35,601 nucleotides of DNA from Planococcus sp. ISL-110 (GCF_018613575.1 NZ_JAGGPX010000029.1:19772-55372); one strand, 5' to 3'; counted from the stretch's first letter, positions 6,859 to 15,986 are shown. Numbers and translations are program-made. The notes: a model not told the origin generated them from the sequence alone.

Positions 6859-7581
6859 ATGGAAGAAACCATCAGCTTACAAGACTTGTTTAAAACCTTG
6901 AAAAAACGGGCCGGGTTAATTGCCCTTATGACCATATTAGCCATCACCATCGCAGGCGTTGTGTCGTTTTTAGTCTTGACACCGATGTATGAGACTTCCA
7001 CACAGATCCTGGTCAACCAGGAACAGTCGGAAGCTGCCCAATTGACAAACCAGAACATCCAAACCGATCTTCAATTGATCAATACATATTCAGTCATCAT
7101 CAAAAGCCCGGCCATCTTAGATGAAGTATCAAGCCAGTTGGATCTTGATATGACAGCCGAACAGCTGAACAGTAAAATCACGGTCGCTACCGCTGAAAAT
7201 TCTCAGGTGGTCAATGTCACCGTGCAGGACGAAAATCCGGCACTTGCAGTGGACATCGCCAACACAACAGCGGAAGTGTTTGAAGGCGAAATCATGGAAT
7301 TGATGAACGTCGACAACGTCTCAATCCTGTCACCGGCTGTACTAAAGGAAAATCCGTCACCGGTTGCACCAAACCCGATGCTGAACATGGCCATTGCGGC
7401 TGTTATCGGCTTGATGCTTGGCGTAGGGATTGCGTTCCTGCTTGAATACTTGGATACATCTATTAAAACGCAGCAGGATATCGAAGAAATCCTCGGCGTT
7501 CCGTTGCTCGGTGTTATTTCGCCGATCAAAGAAGAAGCAAAGCTCGAACAAACCACTACATCAAACAGAAGGGCGGGATAA
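6859..7581 (+). CDS. Wzz/YveK-type chain-length modulator and kinase activator
   Basis: 240 residues from the ATG at 6859, which follows AAAGGAGA by ten bases; earlier in-frame codons (from 6832) lie before that site and are rejected. Two membrane segments (about residues 20-40 and 174-196) frame an extracellular domain, and the PxP motif before the second is KENPSPVAPNPM. The C-terminal cytoplasmic tail (EYLDTSIKTQQDIEEILGVP) is typical of CapA/YveK/EpsA modulators, which bind and activate the partner BY-kinase and set polymer length. It is the first gene of the operon, with the kinase starting 3 nt after its stop codon. Confidence 0.93.
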   Translation: MEETISLQDLFKTLKKRAGLIALMTILAITIAGVVSFLVLTPMYETSTQILVNQEQSEAAQLTNQNIQTDLQLINTYSVIIKSPAILDEVSSQLDLDMTAEQLNSKITVATAENSQVVNVTVQDENPALAVDIANTTAEVFEGEIMELMNVDNVSILSPAVLKENPSPVAPNPMLNMAIAAVIGLMLGVGIAFLLEYLDTSIKTQQDIEEILGVPLLGVISPIKEEAKLEQTTTSNRRAG

Positions 7582-7584
7582 AAA

Positions 7585-8286
7585 ATGGCGAGAAAGAAAA
7601 AGGTCCTGCAGGAAACTGCGCGTAAACTCATCGCATTTACAACACCCCGTTCATTCGTGTCAGAACAATTCCGTACCTTGCGCACCAATATCAACTTCTC
7701 ATCACCAGATGCAGAAATTCGCACATTGGTTGTTACGTCAGCGGCACCATCAGAAGGAAAGTCGACAACTGCCGCAAACCTGGCAGTCGTTTTCGCACAG
7801 GAAGGCAAAAAAGTCTTGCTGGTGGATGGCGATATGCGCAAACCGACCACGCATTACACATTCCGGATGGGGAATACGGTCGGTTTGTCGAGTGTTTTGA
7901 CGCGCCAAAATTCGATCCAGGAAGTGATCCGCCCAACAGCGATTGAGCGTTTAGATTTGATGACGTGCGGCCCGATTCCGCCAAACCCGGCAGAGTTACT
8001 GGCATCCAAATCGATGTCAGCGCTGATCGAACAGCTGAAGGAAATGTATGACTTGATCATCTTTGATGCGCCGCCTGTTCTTTCGGTAACCGATGGGCAG
8101 ATTTTGGCGAATAAATGTGAAGGGACGATTTTGGTCGTCAGCTCGGGAAAGACCGAGAAGGACACGGCATTGAAAGCTAAAGAAGCGATCGAATCTTCCA
8201 ATAGCCGCCTGATCGGTGCGGTGCTAAATAATTATGCTCTGGCAAAAGACAGCTATTATTATCAATATTACGGAAATACAGAGTAA
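7585..8286 (+). CDS. Bacterial tyrosine kinase (CpsD/EpsB/YwqD type)
   Basis: 233 residues. Walker A is APSEGKST (54-61), Walker A-prime VLLVDGDMR (77-85) and Walker B LIIFDAPP (157-164). The C-terminus is a tyrosine cluster with five Tyr in the last 12 residues (DSYYYQYYGNTE), the autophosphorylation site of this family. N-terminal RTLRTNINF is the usual modulator and oligomer contact region. The kinase is expected to act with the upstream membrane modulator, be dephosphorylated by the PHP phosphatase downstream, and control polymerisation. A terminator-like hairpin overlaps its stop codon. Confidence 0.95.
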   Translation: MARKKKVLQETARKLIAFTTPRSFVSEQFRTLRTNINFSSPDAEIRTLVVTSAAPSEGKSTTAANLAVVFAQEGKKVLLVDGDMRKPTTHYTFRMGNTVGLSSVLTRQNSIQEVIRPTAIERLDLMTCGPIPPNPAELLASKSMSALIEQLKEMYDLIIFDAPPVLSVTDGQILANKCEGTILVVSSGKTEKDTALKAKEAIESSNSRLIGAVLNNYALAKDSYYYQYYGNTE

Positions 8287-8313
8287 AAAGGGCTTTCCTT
8301 TTTACTTTTTTTT
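8283..8313 (+). terminator. Terminator or attenuator overlapping the kinase stop codon
   Basis: GTAAAAAGG (8283-8291), loop GCTTT, CCTTTTTAC (8297-8305), then eight T residues. The TAA stop of the kinase is inside the left arm. It lies within the operon, before the phosphatase gene, so it probably causes partial termination or needs read-through. Confidence 0.72.
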
Positions 8314-8336
8314 AAGCATCTGAGGAGGACGACATA

Positions 8337-9104
8337 ATGATCGACACGCACGCCCATATCCTTCCCGGTCTGGATGACGGTGCAGAAACCATGGAACAGA
8401 CAAAGCGCATGCTGGAAAAAGCGGTCGCCGAACAGCTGACAGGCATCATTGCCACGCCCCATGCATTTCACCCGAACTTCAACACCAACCTCGCTGCCTT
8501 GAAAAAACAATTAGAGCTGGTCAACAGCTGGATTGCACAAGAACAGCTCCCTCTTACCATCTACAGCGGCCAGGAATGCCGGCTGTCCGATAAATTGCCT
8601 GAACGCCTCGTGGCAGGAGAAGCATTGACGATGGCGGGTTCTAGATACGTTTTACTGGAGCTGCCATCTTCAGGAATTCCGGCTTACACGGTGCCAATCA
8701 TCCAGCAATTGATCACCCGCAATTACGTGCCGATCATCGCCCATGCCGAGCGAAACCAAGGCATCATCGAAAAGCCGGAGCGCCTGAAAAAGCTGTTGCT
8801 TCACGGAGCACTGGCGCAAGTGACGGCGGGTTCTGTTGCCGGCAGCTTCGGCAAAGCCATTCAGCGCACAGCAATGAGCTTGATCGACGCCAATTTGATC
8901 CACGTTTACGGTTCAGACGTCCACAGCTTGGACAAGCGGCCATTCCTGTTCAACGAAGGCCTCGATTATTTGGAGAAAAAGAACCAACATGACATGGTGG
9001 ATATTTTCCTCGAAAACAACGAGCGTATTCTCCTGGATGACCATTTACATGTATTAGAGCCAGAAGACATTCGTAAAGGGAAATGGTGGAATATATTTGC
9101 TTAA
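8337..9104 (+). CDS. PHP-family protein tyrosine phosphatase (CpsB/YwqE/CapC type)
   Basis: 255 residues. The metal-binding start MIDTHAHILPGLDDGA, then ATPHAFHP, SGQECRL, IAHAERN and YGSDVHS, are the successive His/Asp/Glu ligands of the PHP fold used by manganese-dependent CpsB phosphatases. It should remove phosphate from the Tyr cluster of the kinase. ATG is preceded by TGAGGAGG. It follows the kinase by 50 nt, separated by the attenuator-like hairpin. Length and motifs are standard for the family. Confidence 0.94.
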   Translation: MIDTHAHILPGLDDGAETMEQTKRMLEKAVAEQLTGIIATPHAFHPNFNTNLAALKKQLELVNSWIAQEQLPLTIYSGQECRLSDKLPERLVAGEALTMAGSRYVLLELPSSGIPAYTVPIIQQLITRNYVPIIAHAERNQGIIEKPERLKKLLLHGALAQVTAGSVAGSFGKAIQRTAMSLIDANLIHVYGSDVHSLDKRPFLFNEGLDYLEKKNQHDMVDIFLENNERILLDDHLHVLEPEDIRKGKWWNIFA

Positions 9105-9105
9105 T

Positions 9106-9134
9106 AAATAATAAAAAAGTATTATTTTGTTTTT
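9106..9134 (+). terminator. Weak AT-only terminator after the phosphatase
   Basis: AAATAATA and TATTATTT flank an AAAAAG loop, followed by TGTTTTT. With no GC pairs the stem is weak. It is reported because it opens a 127-nt gap before the dehydratase gene. Confidence 0.3.
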
Positions 9135-9231
9135 AAAATCCTATCATTTCCAATTCATAATATGTTAGACTTAAAAAGAATTTTTACCCATATATGAATA
9201 TAGTACTGGATAACGAAAGGATTGACCCCTA

Positions 9232-11067
9232 TTGTCCCTGAAAAACCGTGTTTCCCTATTACTAATTGTCGACTCGCTGATTGTCTTTTTCTCCGTTTTT
9301 GTCGGCTACTACATTCTTTATCCCTATACGAATGTTATTCAAAATCAATTTCTTCTGGCAAGTGCCTTGACGATTTTTATCGCCCATCATGCCTTGGCGA
9401 TGTACTATGGCCTGTACCGCAAAGTCTGGGAATATGCTTCGATTGGCGAGTTGACTTCCATCTTCAAAGCCGTCAGCTGGTCGATCGTCGTTATTGGTCT
9501 GGTGCAATACCTGTACAGGGGAGATGTTCTGTTGCGGGCACTGGCCATTACGTGGATGCTGCATCTCCTGTTAATCGGCGGCTCACGGCTGTCATGGCGC
9601 TTGTTTCGTGACAAGAAAATCCGGCACAAGGATCTAGAGCTGAAACGCACCTTGATCATCGGAGCGGGAAAAGCAGGCACCTTAGTAGCACGCCAGTTGC
9701 TGTCCAATCCTGAAAATGGCTTGTTGCCGGTCTTGTATATTGATGATGACAAGAACAAGCAAGGCCTTGATATTTACGGCGTCCGTGTGGTTTATGGCAA
9801 CACAAAAAACGTTGCTGACATCGCCAAAGACAACCGGATCGACACCATCATCATTGCCATCCCTTCACTCGGCAAGCAAGAAACCGCCGAGCTGATCCAA
9901 ATTTGCATGGACTCTGGGATCCGGACACAGACGATCCCGATGATTGAAGACATTATGACCGGCAAAGTGTCGGTGACGGATATTCAAGACGTCAAGATTG
10001 AAGACTTGCTGGGCCGCGACGAAGTCAAACTGGATATGGACAAAATCGCCAGCCAGTTGACCAGCAAGACGATTCTCGTAACGGGAGCAGGCGGTTCGAT
10101 TGGCTCTGAAATCTCCCGACAAATCGCACGCTTTGGTCCGAAAAAGCTGTTGCTTCTGGGCCACGGAGAAAACTCCATTTACTTGATTGATATGGAGCTT
10201 CGACAAGCTGTGGCGCCGGACACGGAAATTATTCCGATTATCGCCGACGTCCAGGACCGCGCACGCATCCTGGAAATTATGGAGACTTATAAACCAGATG
10301 TGGTTTACCATGCAGCGGCGCATAAACATGTGCCGTTAATGGAAGGAAATCCGATGGAAGCGGTCAAGAACAATGTCTACGGCACGAAAAATGTCGCAGA
10401 GGCTGCGCATTTGAGCGGTGTAGGCAATTTCGTTATGGTGTCGACTGATAAAGCGGTCAATCCGCCAAATATCATGGGGGCTACCAAACGCTTTGCTGAA
10501 ATGATCGTCCAGAACCTGGCGAAACGCAGTGATACCAAGTTCGCAGCAGTACGTTTCGGCAATGTACTCGGTTCGCGTGGTTCGGTTATTCCACTGTTCA
10601 AGAAACAAATCGCAGCAGGTGGGCCTGTTACGGTTACAGATCCTCGTATGACTCGTTACTTCATGACGATTCCGGAAGCATCACGGCTTGTGATTCAAGC
10701 TGGAACTTTGGCTGAAGGCGGCGAAGTATTCGTGTTGGATATGGGAGAGCCGGTGAAGATTGTCGATCTGGCACAGAACTTGATCCGCTTGTCGGGTTAT
10801 TCAGAAGGGGAGATTGGCATCAACTTTTCTGGGATCCGTCCTGGTGAGAAGTTGTTTGAAGAGTTGTTGAATGACAACGAGATCCAGACCGAGCAGGTAT
10901 TTCCGAAGATTTATATTGGGAAGGCGAATCCGGTTGGTGAGGGTGAGTTGACTTATCTTTTGGAGAAGTTGCCGGGGATGCGGGATGATGAGGTTAAGGA
11001 AGTGCTGGTAACTTTAGCTAATCGGAAGAATGTAGCAACTCCGAGAGTAGAAGTTGGTACTGCTTAA
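9232..11067 (+). CDS. Membrane UDP-HexNAc 4,6-dehydratase (EpsC/CapD/PglF/WbpM type)
   Basis: 611 residues with four N-terminal membrane segments (roughly 8-115), a first Rossmann-like region (LIIGAGKAGT, 141-150) and a second catalytic SDR domain beginning TILVTGAGGSIGSE near 285. The SDR active site reads STDKAVNPPNIMGATK, with Met in place of the usual Tyr, as known for the large dehydratases of this family. RPGEKLFEELL near the C-terminus is also conserved. It makes UDP-2-acetamido-2,6-dideoxy-4-hexulose from UDP-GlcNAc at the membrane. Translation starts at TTG with GAAAGGA upstream. Its last ~200 bp shift toward the AT-rich composition of the cassette that follows. Confidence 0.93.
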   Translation: MSLKNRVSLLLIVDSLIVFFSVFVGYYILYPYTNVIQNQFLLASALTIFIAHHALAMYYGLYRKVWEYASIGELTSIFKAVSWSIVVIGLVQYLYRGDVLLRALAITWMLHLLLIGGSRLSWRLFRDKKIRHKDLELKRTLIIGAGKAGTLVARQLLSNPENGLLPVLYIDDDKNKQGLDIYGVRVVYGNTKNVADIAKDNRIDTIIIAIPSLGKQETAELIQICMDSGIRTQTIPMIEDIMTGKVSVTDIQDVKIEDLLGRDEVKLDMDKIASQLTSKTILVTGAGGSIGSEISRQIARFGPKKLLLLGHGENSIYLIDMELRQAVAPDTEIIPIIADVQDRARILEIMETYKPDVVYHAAAHKHVPLMEGNPMEAVKNNVYGTKNVAEAAHLSGVGNFVMVSTDKAVNPPNIMGATKRFAEMIVQNLAKRSDTKFAAVRFGNVLGSRGSVIPLFKKQIAAGGPVTVTDPRMTRYFMTIPEASRLVIQAGTLAEGGEVFVLDMGEPVKIVDLAQNLIRLSGYSEGEIGINFSGIRPGEKLFEELLNDNEIQTEQVFPKIYIGKANPVGEGELTYLLEKLPGMRDDEVKEVLVTLANRKNVATPRVEVGTA

Positions 11068-11108
11068 TGGAAGCAATCAAAGAAAATGCAGATAGAAAGG
11101 GGAGCACG

Positions 11109-11711
11109 ATGTTCTCATTCACGAAAAGAATTTTAGATTTTTCTTTATCTCTACTAATTATTGTTGGTTTGTCTCCCGTTCTTCTGCTCTTATGCATTTT
11201 CATAAAGATAGATTCACCAGGGCCTATTCTGTTTAAACAAAAAAGGATAGGAAAGAACAAGGAGAATTTTGATATCTTGAAGTTTCGAACGATGAAAATT
11301 GATACGCCTAACGATATGCCAACCCATTTGTTGGAAAAACCTGACTTTTATATTACGAAAACAGGTAAGTTTTTACGCAAGACCAGCTTAGATGAGTTGC
11401 CCCAATTGTTTAATATCCTAAGGGGTGAAATGAGCATTATTGGTCCGCGTCCAGCACTGTGGAATCAGTATGATTTGATTGCGGAGCGAGACAAGTATAG
11501 TGCGAATGATATTTTGCCTGGACTAACTGGGCTTGCTCAAATTAGTGGTAGGGACGAGTTAGCGATTGAAGTTAAGGCGAAGATTGATGGAGAGTATGTT
11601 GAAAAAATGAGTCCGGTGTTGGACTTTAAGATATTCTTTGGGACTGTGTTTAGTGTTTTGAAGAGTGATGGGGTTAAAGAAGGCATAGATGTAAATAAAG
11701 ATAACTCTTAA
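11109..11711 (+). CDS. Initiating sugar-1-phosphate transferase (bacterial sugar transferase family)
   Basis: 200 residues from ATG 11109, placed just after AGAAAGGGGAGCACG. An in-frame ATG at 11067 lacks a site and would add 14 residues unlike the family. One hydrophobic N-terminal hairpin (about 8-32) is followed by the signature SPGPILFKQKRIGKN, KFRTM, FLRKTSLDELPQLFNIL and IIGPRPALWNQYD. This family loads the first sugar phosphate onto undecaprenyl phosphate. With the dehydratase before it and an SDR protein after it, the primer is plausibly a 6-deoxy-HexNAc such as QuiNAc, D-FucNAc or a diaminosugar (inference). It opens the AT-rich cassette. Confidence 0.93.
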   Translation: MFSFTKRILDFSLSLLIIVGLSPVLLLLCIFIKIDSPGPILFKQKRIGKNKENFDILKFRTMKIDTPNDMPTHLLEKPDFYITKTGKFLRKTSLDELPQLFNILRGEMSIIGPRPALWNQYDLIAERDKYSANDILPGLTGLAQISGRDELAIEVKAKIDGEYVEKMSPVLDFKIFFGTVFSVLKSDGVKEGIDVNKDNS

Positions 11712-11730
11712 TGTAAAGGTTGTTTGAGGC

Positions 11731-12594
11731 ATGAGTAAAAAAAACATCTTGATTACTGGCAGCGGCAGTTATGTCGGTACAAATTTAATAGAGTGGTTAA
11801 GCCAATGGCCTGGTCAATATGAAATTGAAGAGCTTTCTGTGCGTGGTGAAGAGTGGAAGAAAAGAGACTTTTCCAAGTTTGATTCTGTTCTTCACGTGGC
11901 AGGGATAGCCCATGTTTCTACAGACCCTAAGATGGAAGAGCAATACTATAAAGTGAACCGGGATCTTACGATTGAAGTAGCTGAGCATGCCAAGAACAAG
12001 GGTGTTAAACAGTTCATTTTTATGAGCAGTATCATTGTTTACGGAGACAGCAGCAGCGACAAAAGGGTTATTGATCGGAGTACTATACCAAAGCCAAGTA
12101 ATTTCTATGGCAACAGCAAACTCCAAGCTGAAGAAGGAATAAAACTTTTAGAGGGTGAAAATTTTAAGGTTGCGATAATTAGACCTCCTATGATTTATGG
12201 GAAGAATTCTAAAGGTAATTACCCGAAATTGGTTAAGGCTGCTAAGGTCCTTCCTACATTTCCTGACTTCGATAATGAGCGCAGTATGCTTCATATAGAC
12301 AATTTAAGTGAATTTTTGAGGTTGATGATTAAGAATGAAGAGAGTGGATTGTTTTTTCCACAGAATCGGGAGTACGTTAGGACTAGCGAGATGGTTCGGG
12401 TTATTGCTAGAGTCCATGGGAAAAAGATAAAGCTTTTAAAAATATTTAATTTTGTTTTAAAGCCAATGATTGGTAAAGTAACCATCGTAAACAAAGTTTT
12501 TGGGAATTTAATTTACGATAAAAATATAAGTACATACAAAGAAAATTATCAAATAAGAAATTTGAAGAAATCGATAGAAGTGACGGAAAGATAA
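11731..12594 (+). CDS. SDR-family sugar-nucleotide reductase/epimerase
   Basis: 287 residues of the extended SDR type: Rossmann motif TGSGSYVGTN (residues 9-18), LHVAGIAHV, active-site SS with YGNSK as YxxxK, and RPPMIYGKNSKGNYPKL. The protein is shorter than GalE and resembles the 4-ketoreductases and epimerases that follow WbpM-like dehydratases. A likely job is 4-reduction of the keto sugar made by the 611-residue dehydratase, giving UDP-QuiNAc or UDP-FucNAc for the adjacent priming transferase (inference from gene order). ATG follows a TGAGG site closely. Substrate identity is not provable from sequence. Confidence 0.8.
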   Translation: MSKKNILITGSGSYVGTNLIEWLSQWPGQYEIEELSVRGEEWKKRDFSKFDSVLHVAGIAHVSTDPKMEEQYYKVNRDLTIEVAEHAKNKGVKQFIFMSSIIVYGDSSSDKRVIDRSTIPKPSNFYGNSKLQAEEGIKLLEGENFKVAIIRPPMIYGKNSKGNYPKLVKAAKVLPTFPDFDNERSMLHIDNLSEFLRLMIKNEESGLFFPQNREYVRTSEMVRVIARVHGKKIKLLKIFNFVLKPMIGKVTIVNKVFGNLIYDKNISTYKENYQIRNLKKSIEVTER

Positions 12595-12616
12595 TTTAGA
12601 AAGGTTTGAGTTCTTA

Positions 12617-13834
12617 ATGAAAAAACACATTTTAGTTATTTCCCAATACTTCTATCCTGAACAATTTAGAATAAATGATATTTGTACTGAGTGGGTAAAA
12701 AGAGGATATAAAGTGACAGTCATTACTGGTATACCAAATTATCCCCAAGGGAAATACTATGAGGGCTATGGTCTTCTTAAGAAAAGAGAAGAAATATACA
12801 ATGGTATTAATATCATCAGATTACCCTTAGTTCCTCGTGGTAATAACTCGCTGATGTTAGCGTTAAATTATTTTTCATTCGTAGTTTCTGGTTTTCTGTG
12901 GAATAAACTAACTAAGATTAAAGCAGATTATGTATTTATTTTTGAAGTTTCCCCTATGACACAGGCATTGCCAGGAGTTTGGTATGCGAAAAAAAGAAAC
13001 ATACCAAGTTATCTATATGTACAAGATCTATGGCCAGAAAATGTTGAAATCATAACGGGCATCAAAAATAAATATATTTTAGGTAATATAGGTAAGATGG
13101 TTGACTACATTTATGCACACTCTACTAAGATTTTTACTACATCAAAGAGTTTTGTAAACTCTATTCATGACCGTGGAGTACCCAATGAAAAAATTGAATA
13201 TTGGCCACAATATGCAGAAGACTTTTATATTCCTTTGGATAGAGAAACAATTCCTGAGATATCCGAAAACAAAGCTTTTAATGTAATATTCGCCGGTAAT
13301 ATAGGCAATGCACAAGGACTAGAAATCCTTCCTAAGGCGGCTTCAATAATTAAAAAGAAAAAACCGAGTAGCAATATTCAGTTTAATATTGTTGGTGATG
13401 GTAGATATAAAGGTGAATTAATAAAACTGGTAGCATCTTTAGGTTTAGATGAATCATTTAATTTTATTCCAAAACAACCAGCAACGAGAATTCCTGAATT
13501 GATGGCAGTTAATGACGCGGCATATTTAAGTTTAACAGACAATATTTTATTTACTAAGACAATACCTGCAAAGCTACAATCTTATATGGCTTGTGGAATT
13601 CCAACTATTGCTTCAGCAGCGGGAGAAACTGAGAAAATTATTAGTATTGCTAATGCGGGAGTTTGCTGTCCTCCAGGAGATATTGAGAATTTAGCCGATC
13701 TTATAATCGAGATATCCACTAAATCCAAAGTAGAGTTAGAACAAATCGGACTAAATGCTAGAAGTTATTACGATGAAAATTTTAGTAAAGAAAAGCTTTT
13801 GGATCGAATGGATACATACTTTGAAAAAGTTTAA
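12617..13834 (+). CDS. GT4 glycosyltransferase, WbuB-like (probable L-FucNAc transferase)
   Basis: 405 residues with GT-B architecture. The N-terminus SQYFYPEQFRINDICTEWVK, ITGIPNYPQGKYYEGY and YVQDLWPENVEI are characteristic of WbuB/CapL-like transferases. The donor domain has VGDGRYKGEL, PAKLQSYMACGIPTIASA and a late TEKI region. WbuB enzymes are typically encoded with the UDP-L-FucNAc trio, as here, where FnlA/CapE begins 15 nt after its stop. It probably adds L-FucNAc to the lipid-linked primer on the cytoplasmic side. Family assignment is strong; linkage is unknown. Confidence 0.9.
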   Translation: MKKHILVISQYFYPEQFRINDICTEWVKRGYKVTVITGIPNYPQGKYYEGYGLLKKREEIYNGINIIRLPLVPRGNNSLMLALNYFSFVVSGFLWNKLTKIKADYVFIFEVSPMTQALPGVWYAKKRNIPSYLYVQDLWPENVEIITGIKNKYILGNIGKMVDYIYAHSTKIFTTSKSFVNSIHDRGVPNEKIEYWPQYAEDFYIPLDRETIPEISENKAFNVIFAGNIGNAQGLEILPKAASIIKKKKPSSNIQFNIVGDGRYKGELIKLVASLGLDESFNFIPKQPATRIPELMAVNDAAYLSLTDNILFTKTIPAKLQSYMACGIPTIASAAGETEKIISIANAGVCCPPGDIENLADLIIEISTKSKVELEQIGLNARSYYDENFSKEKLLDRMDTYFEKV

Positions 13835-13849
13835 ATTGGAGGAAATAAA

Positions 13850-14875
13850 ATGTTTAAAGATAAAATTCTGCTTATAACAGGCGGTACAGGGTCGTTTGGC
13901 AACGCAGTACTAAACCGTTTTTTAGATACCGATATCAAAGAAATCCGTATCTTTTCTAGAGATGAAAAAAAACAAGAAGATATTAGAAAACGCCTAAACA
14001 ATCCAAAAGTAAAATACTATATTGGTGATGTAAGAGATGTTAATAGTCTTAATACTGTAATGAATAATGTTGATTATGTCTTCCATGCTGCAGCTCTTAA
14101 ACAAGTTCCTTCTTGTGAATTCTTTCCAATGGAAGCTGTAAAAACTAATGTTTTAGGAACAGAGAATGTTCTAAATGCTGCAATTCAAAACAATGTTAAA
14201 AAAGTAATATGTCTCTCAACTGATAAAGCTGTATATCCGATCAATGCAATGGGAATCTCCAAAGCCATGATGGAAAAAGTGACAGTTGCTAAATCTCGTA
14301 CTGTAGATGTGGATGAGACTACTATTAGCGGAACCCGGTATGGTAACGTAATGGCTTCACGCGGATCGGTAATTCCTTTATTTATTGACCAAATTAAAAC
14401 TGGTAAACCTTTAACAATTACGGATCCGGAAATGACGAGATACTTAATGTCGTTGGAAGATGCTGTTGAATTGGTGTTGTTTGCTTTTAAAAACTCAGAC
14501 CAGGGAGATATTTTTGTTCAAAAAGCTCCTGCCTCTACAATCGGCGAACTTGCTCAAGCACTTAAAGAGTTATTCAAAGTTGACAATCCAATCGAAGTAA
14601 TTGGAACTCGCCATGGTGAAAAATTATATGAAACACTTCTCACAAGAGAAGAAATGGCTGTAGCTACAGATATGGGTGGCTATTACCGCATCCCAGCTGA
14701 CAACCGTGATTTGAACTACAATAAGTTCTTTACTGAAGGCGAAGAAGAGATTACAGAGGGTTGGGAATATAACTCTCATAATACGCACCGTTTAAGCATG
14801 CAGGAAATTAAAGAGCTATTACTTACCCTTGATGTAGTTCAAGAAGAATTAGCAAAAATGGGTGTTACGCAATGA
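13850..14875 (+). CDS. capE: UDP-GlcNAc 4,6-dehydratase/5-epimerase (CapE/FnlA)
   Basis: 341 residues. Rossmann motif GGTGSFG is at 11-17 and STDKAVYPINAMGISK at 123-138, with the MxxxK catalytic variant (Met134, Lys138) known from CapE-type enzymes. RYGNVMASRGSVIPLF and GTRHGEKLYETLLTREEM are standard. It performs the first step of UDP-N-acetyl-L-fucosamine synthesis, turning UDP-GlcNAc into a 4-keto-6-deoxy product with 5-inversion. ATG is preceded by TTGGAGGAAAT. The stop codon overlaps the next start by 4 nt (ATGA), consistent with translational coupling. Confidence 0.95.
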   Translation: MFKDKILLITGGTGSFGNAVLNRFLDTDIKEIRIFSRDEKKQEDIRKRLNNPKVKYYIGDVRDVNSLNTVMNNVDYVFHAAALKQVPSCEFFPMEAVKTNVLGTENVLNAAIQNNVKKVICLSTDKAVYPINAMGISKAMMEKVTVAKSRTVDVDETTISGTRYGNVMASRGSVIPLFIDQIKTGKPLTITDPEMTRYLMSLEDAVELVLFAFKNSDQGDIFVQKAPASTIGELAQALKELFKVDNPIEVIGTRHGEKLYETLLTREEMAVATDMGGYYRIPADNRDLNYNKFFTEGEEEITEGWEYNSHNTHRLSMQEIKELLLTLDVVQEELAKMGVTQ

Positions 14876-15984
14876 CTAAGATTTTAGTGACAGGTGCCAA
14901 TGGATTTGTCGGCAAAAACTTAGTAGCAGAATTAAAAAATCAAGGCCATGAAGAGTTGTATTTATTTAATAGAGAGAACTCTTCTGAGGATCTTGAAAAG
15001 TATACAAGAGACTGTGATTTTGTCTTTCATTTGGCAGGCGTTAATCGTCCGCAAAACGAAAGTGAATTCATGGAAGGCAATCATGGATTAACGTCTCAAT
15101 TGCTTCAGTTTCTAGAAAAAAATAAAAATAAAGCTCCGGTATTAATTACTTCTTCTATCCAGGCTGAAAAAGATAATCCTTATGGTAAAAGCAAGAAAGC
15201 TGGAGAAGATGAATTGTTTGCTTATGCTAAGCATACAGGTGCAAAAGTGTTTGTTTATAGACTACCAAACTTATTTGGTAAGTGGAGCAAGCCTAACTAT
15301 AATACAGTAGTTGCCACATACTGTTATAACGTCGCTAGAGATATAGATATCCAGGTTAATAACCCTGAAGCTGTATTAGAACTAGCTTACATTGATGATG
15401 TGCTGGAAGAGTTTCTCCGAGCTTTGGAAGGAACTCCGACCAACAATGAAAACCTTTGTGTTGTACCAGTCACTCACAAAATTGAGTTGGGAGACCTAGC
15501 TGATCAAATCAAAAGTTTTAAAGAAAGCAGAAAGTCTTTAGCTGTACCAACAATGAGTGATGGAATGACGAAAAAATTATATAGTACATATCTTAGCTTC
15601 TTACCAGAAGATAACTTCTCATATGATTTGAAGATGAATGTCGACAATCGAGGGTCTTTCACGGAATTCCTTCGTACGTCAGACCGCGGTCAAGTCTCGG
15701 TTAATATTTCTAAATCTGGAATTACAAAAGGAAATCATTGGCATCATACGAAGAATGAGAAGTTCCTTGTAGTAAGTGGTAATGGTCTAATTAGATTTAG
15801 AAATATTGATTCAGAAGAAACTATCGAGTATTGCGTAACTGGCGACAAACTGCAGGTAGTTGATATTCCAACAGGCTATACACATTCAATTGTAAACATA
15901 GGAGAAACAGATTTAGTTACAGTAATGTGGGTGAACGAAAGCTTTAATCCAGAGAAGCCAGACACTCATTATTTGGAGGTATAA
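14872..15984 (+). CDS. capF: Bifunctional UDP-sugar C3-epimerase/C4-reductase (CapF/FnlB)
   Basis: 370 residues with two domains. An N-terminal SDR has GANGFVG (8-14), HLAGVNRP and the YGKSK catalytic pair. A C-terminal cupin from about residue 245 (NRGSFTEFLRTSDRGQVSVN) contains the metal-binding GNHWHHTKNEKF. The cupin epimerises C3 and the SDR reduces C4, giving UDP-N-acetyl-L-talosamine as the second step after CapE. Length and domain order match CapF. It overlaps CapE by 4 nt and is followed 2 nt later by CapG. Confidence 0.95.
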   Translation: MTKILVTGANGFVGKNLVAELKNQGHEELYLFNRENSSEDLEKYTRDCDFVFHLAGVNRPQNESEFMEGNHGLTSQLLQFLEKNKNKAPVLITSSIQAEKDNPYGKSKKAGEDELFAYAKHTGAKVFVYRLPNLFGKWSKPNYNTVVATYCYNVARDIDIQVNNPEAVLELAYIDDVLEEFLRALEGTPTNNENLCVVPVTHKIELGDLADQIKSFKESRKSLAVPTMSDGMTKKLYSTYLSFLPEDNFSYDLKMNVDNRGSFTEFLRTSDRGQVSVNISKSGITKGNHWHHTKNEKFLVVSGNGLIRFRNIDSEETIEYCVTGDKLQVVDIPTGYTHSIVNIGETDLVTVMWVNESFNPEKPDTHYLEV

Positions 15985-15986
15985 GG

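Noticed and set aside
7203..7850. 215-residue minus-strand frame across the modulator and kinase genes
   Set aside because: Antisense shadow of two genes with complete family motifs.
9105..9231. Possible EAR antitermination RNA between the phosphatase and dehydratase genes
   Set aside because: Position would be similar to Bacillus eps operons, but the gap is AT-rich and no recognisable EAR stems were found by eye.
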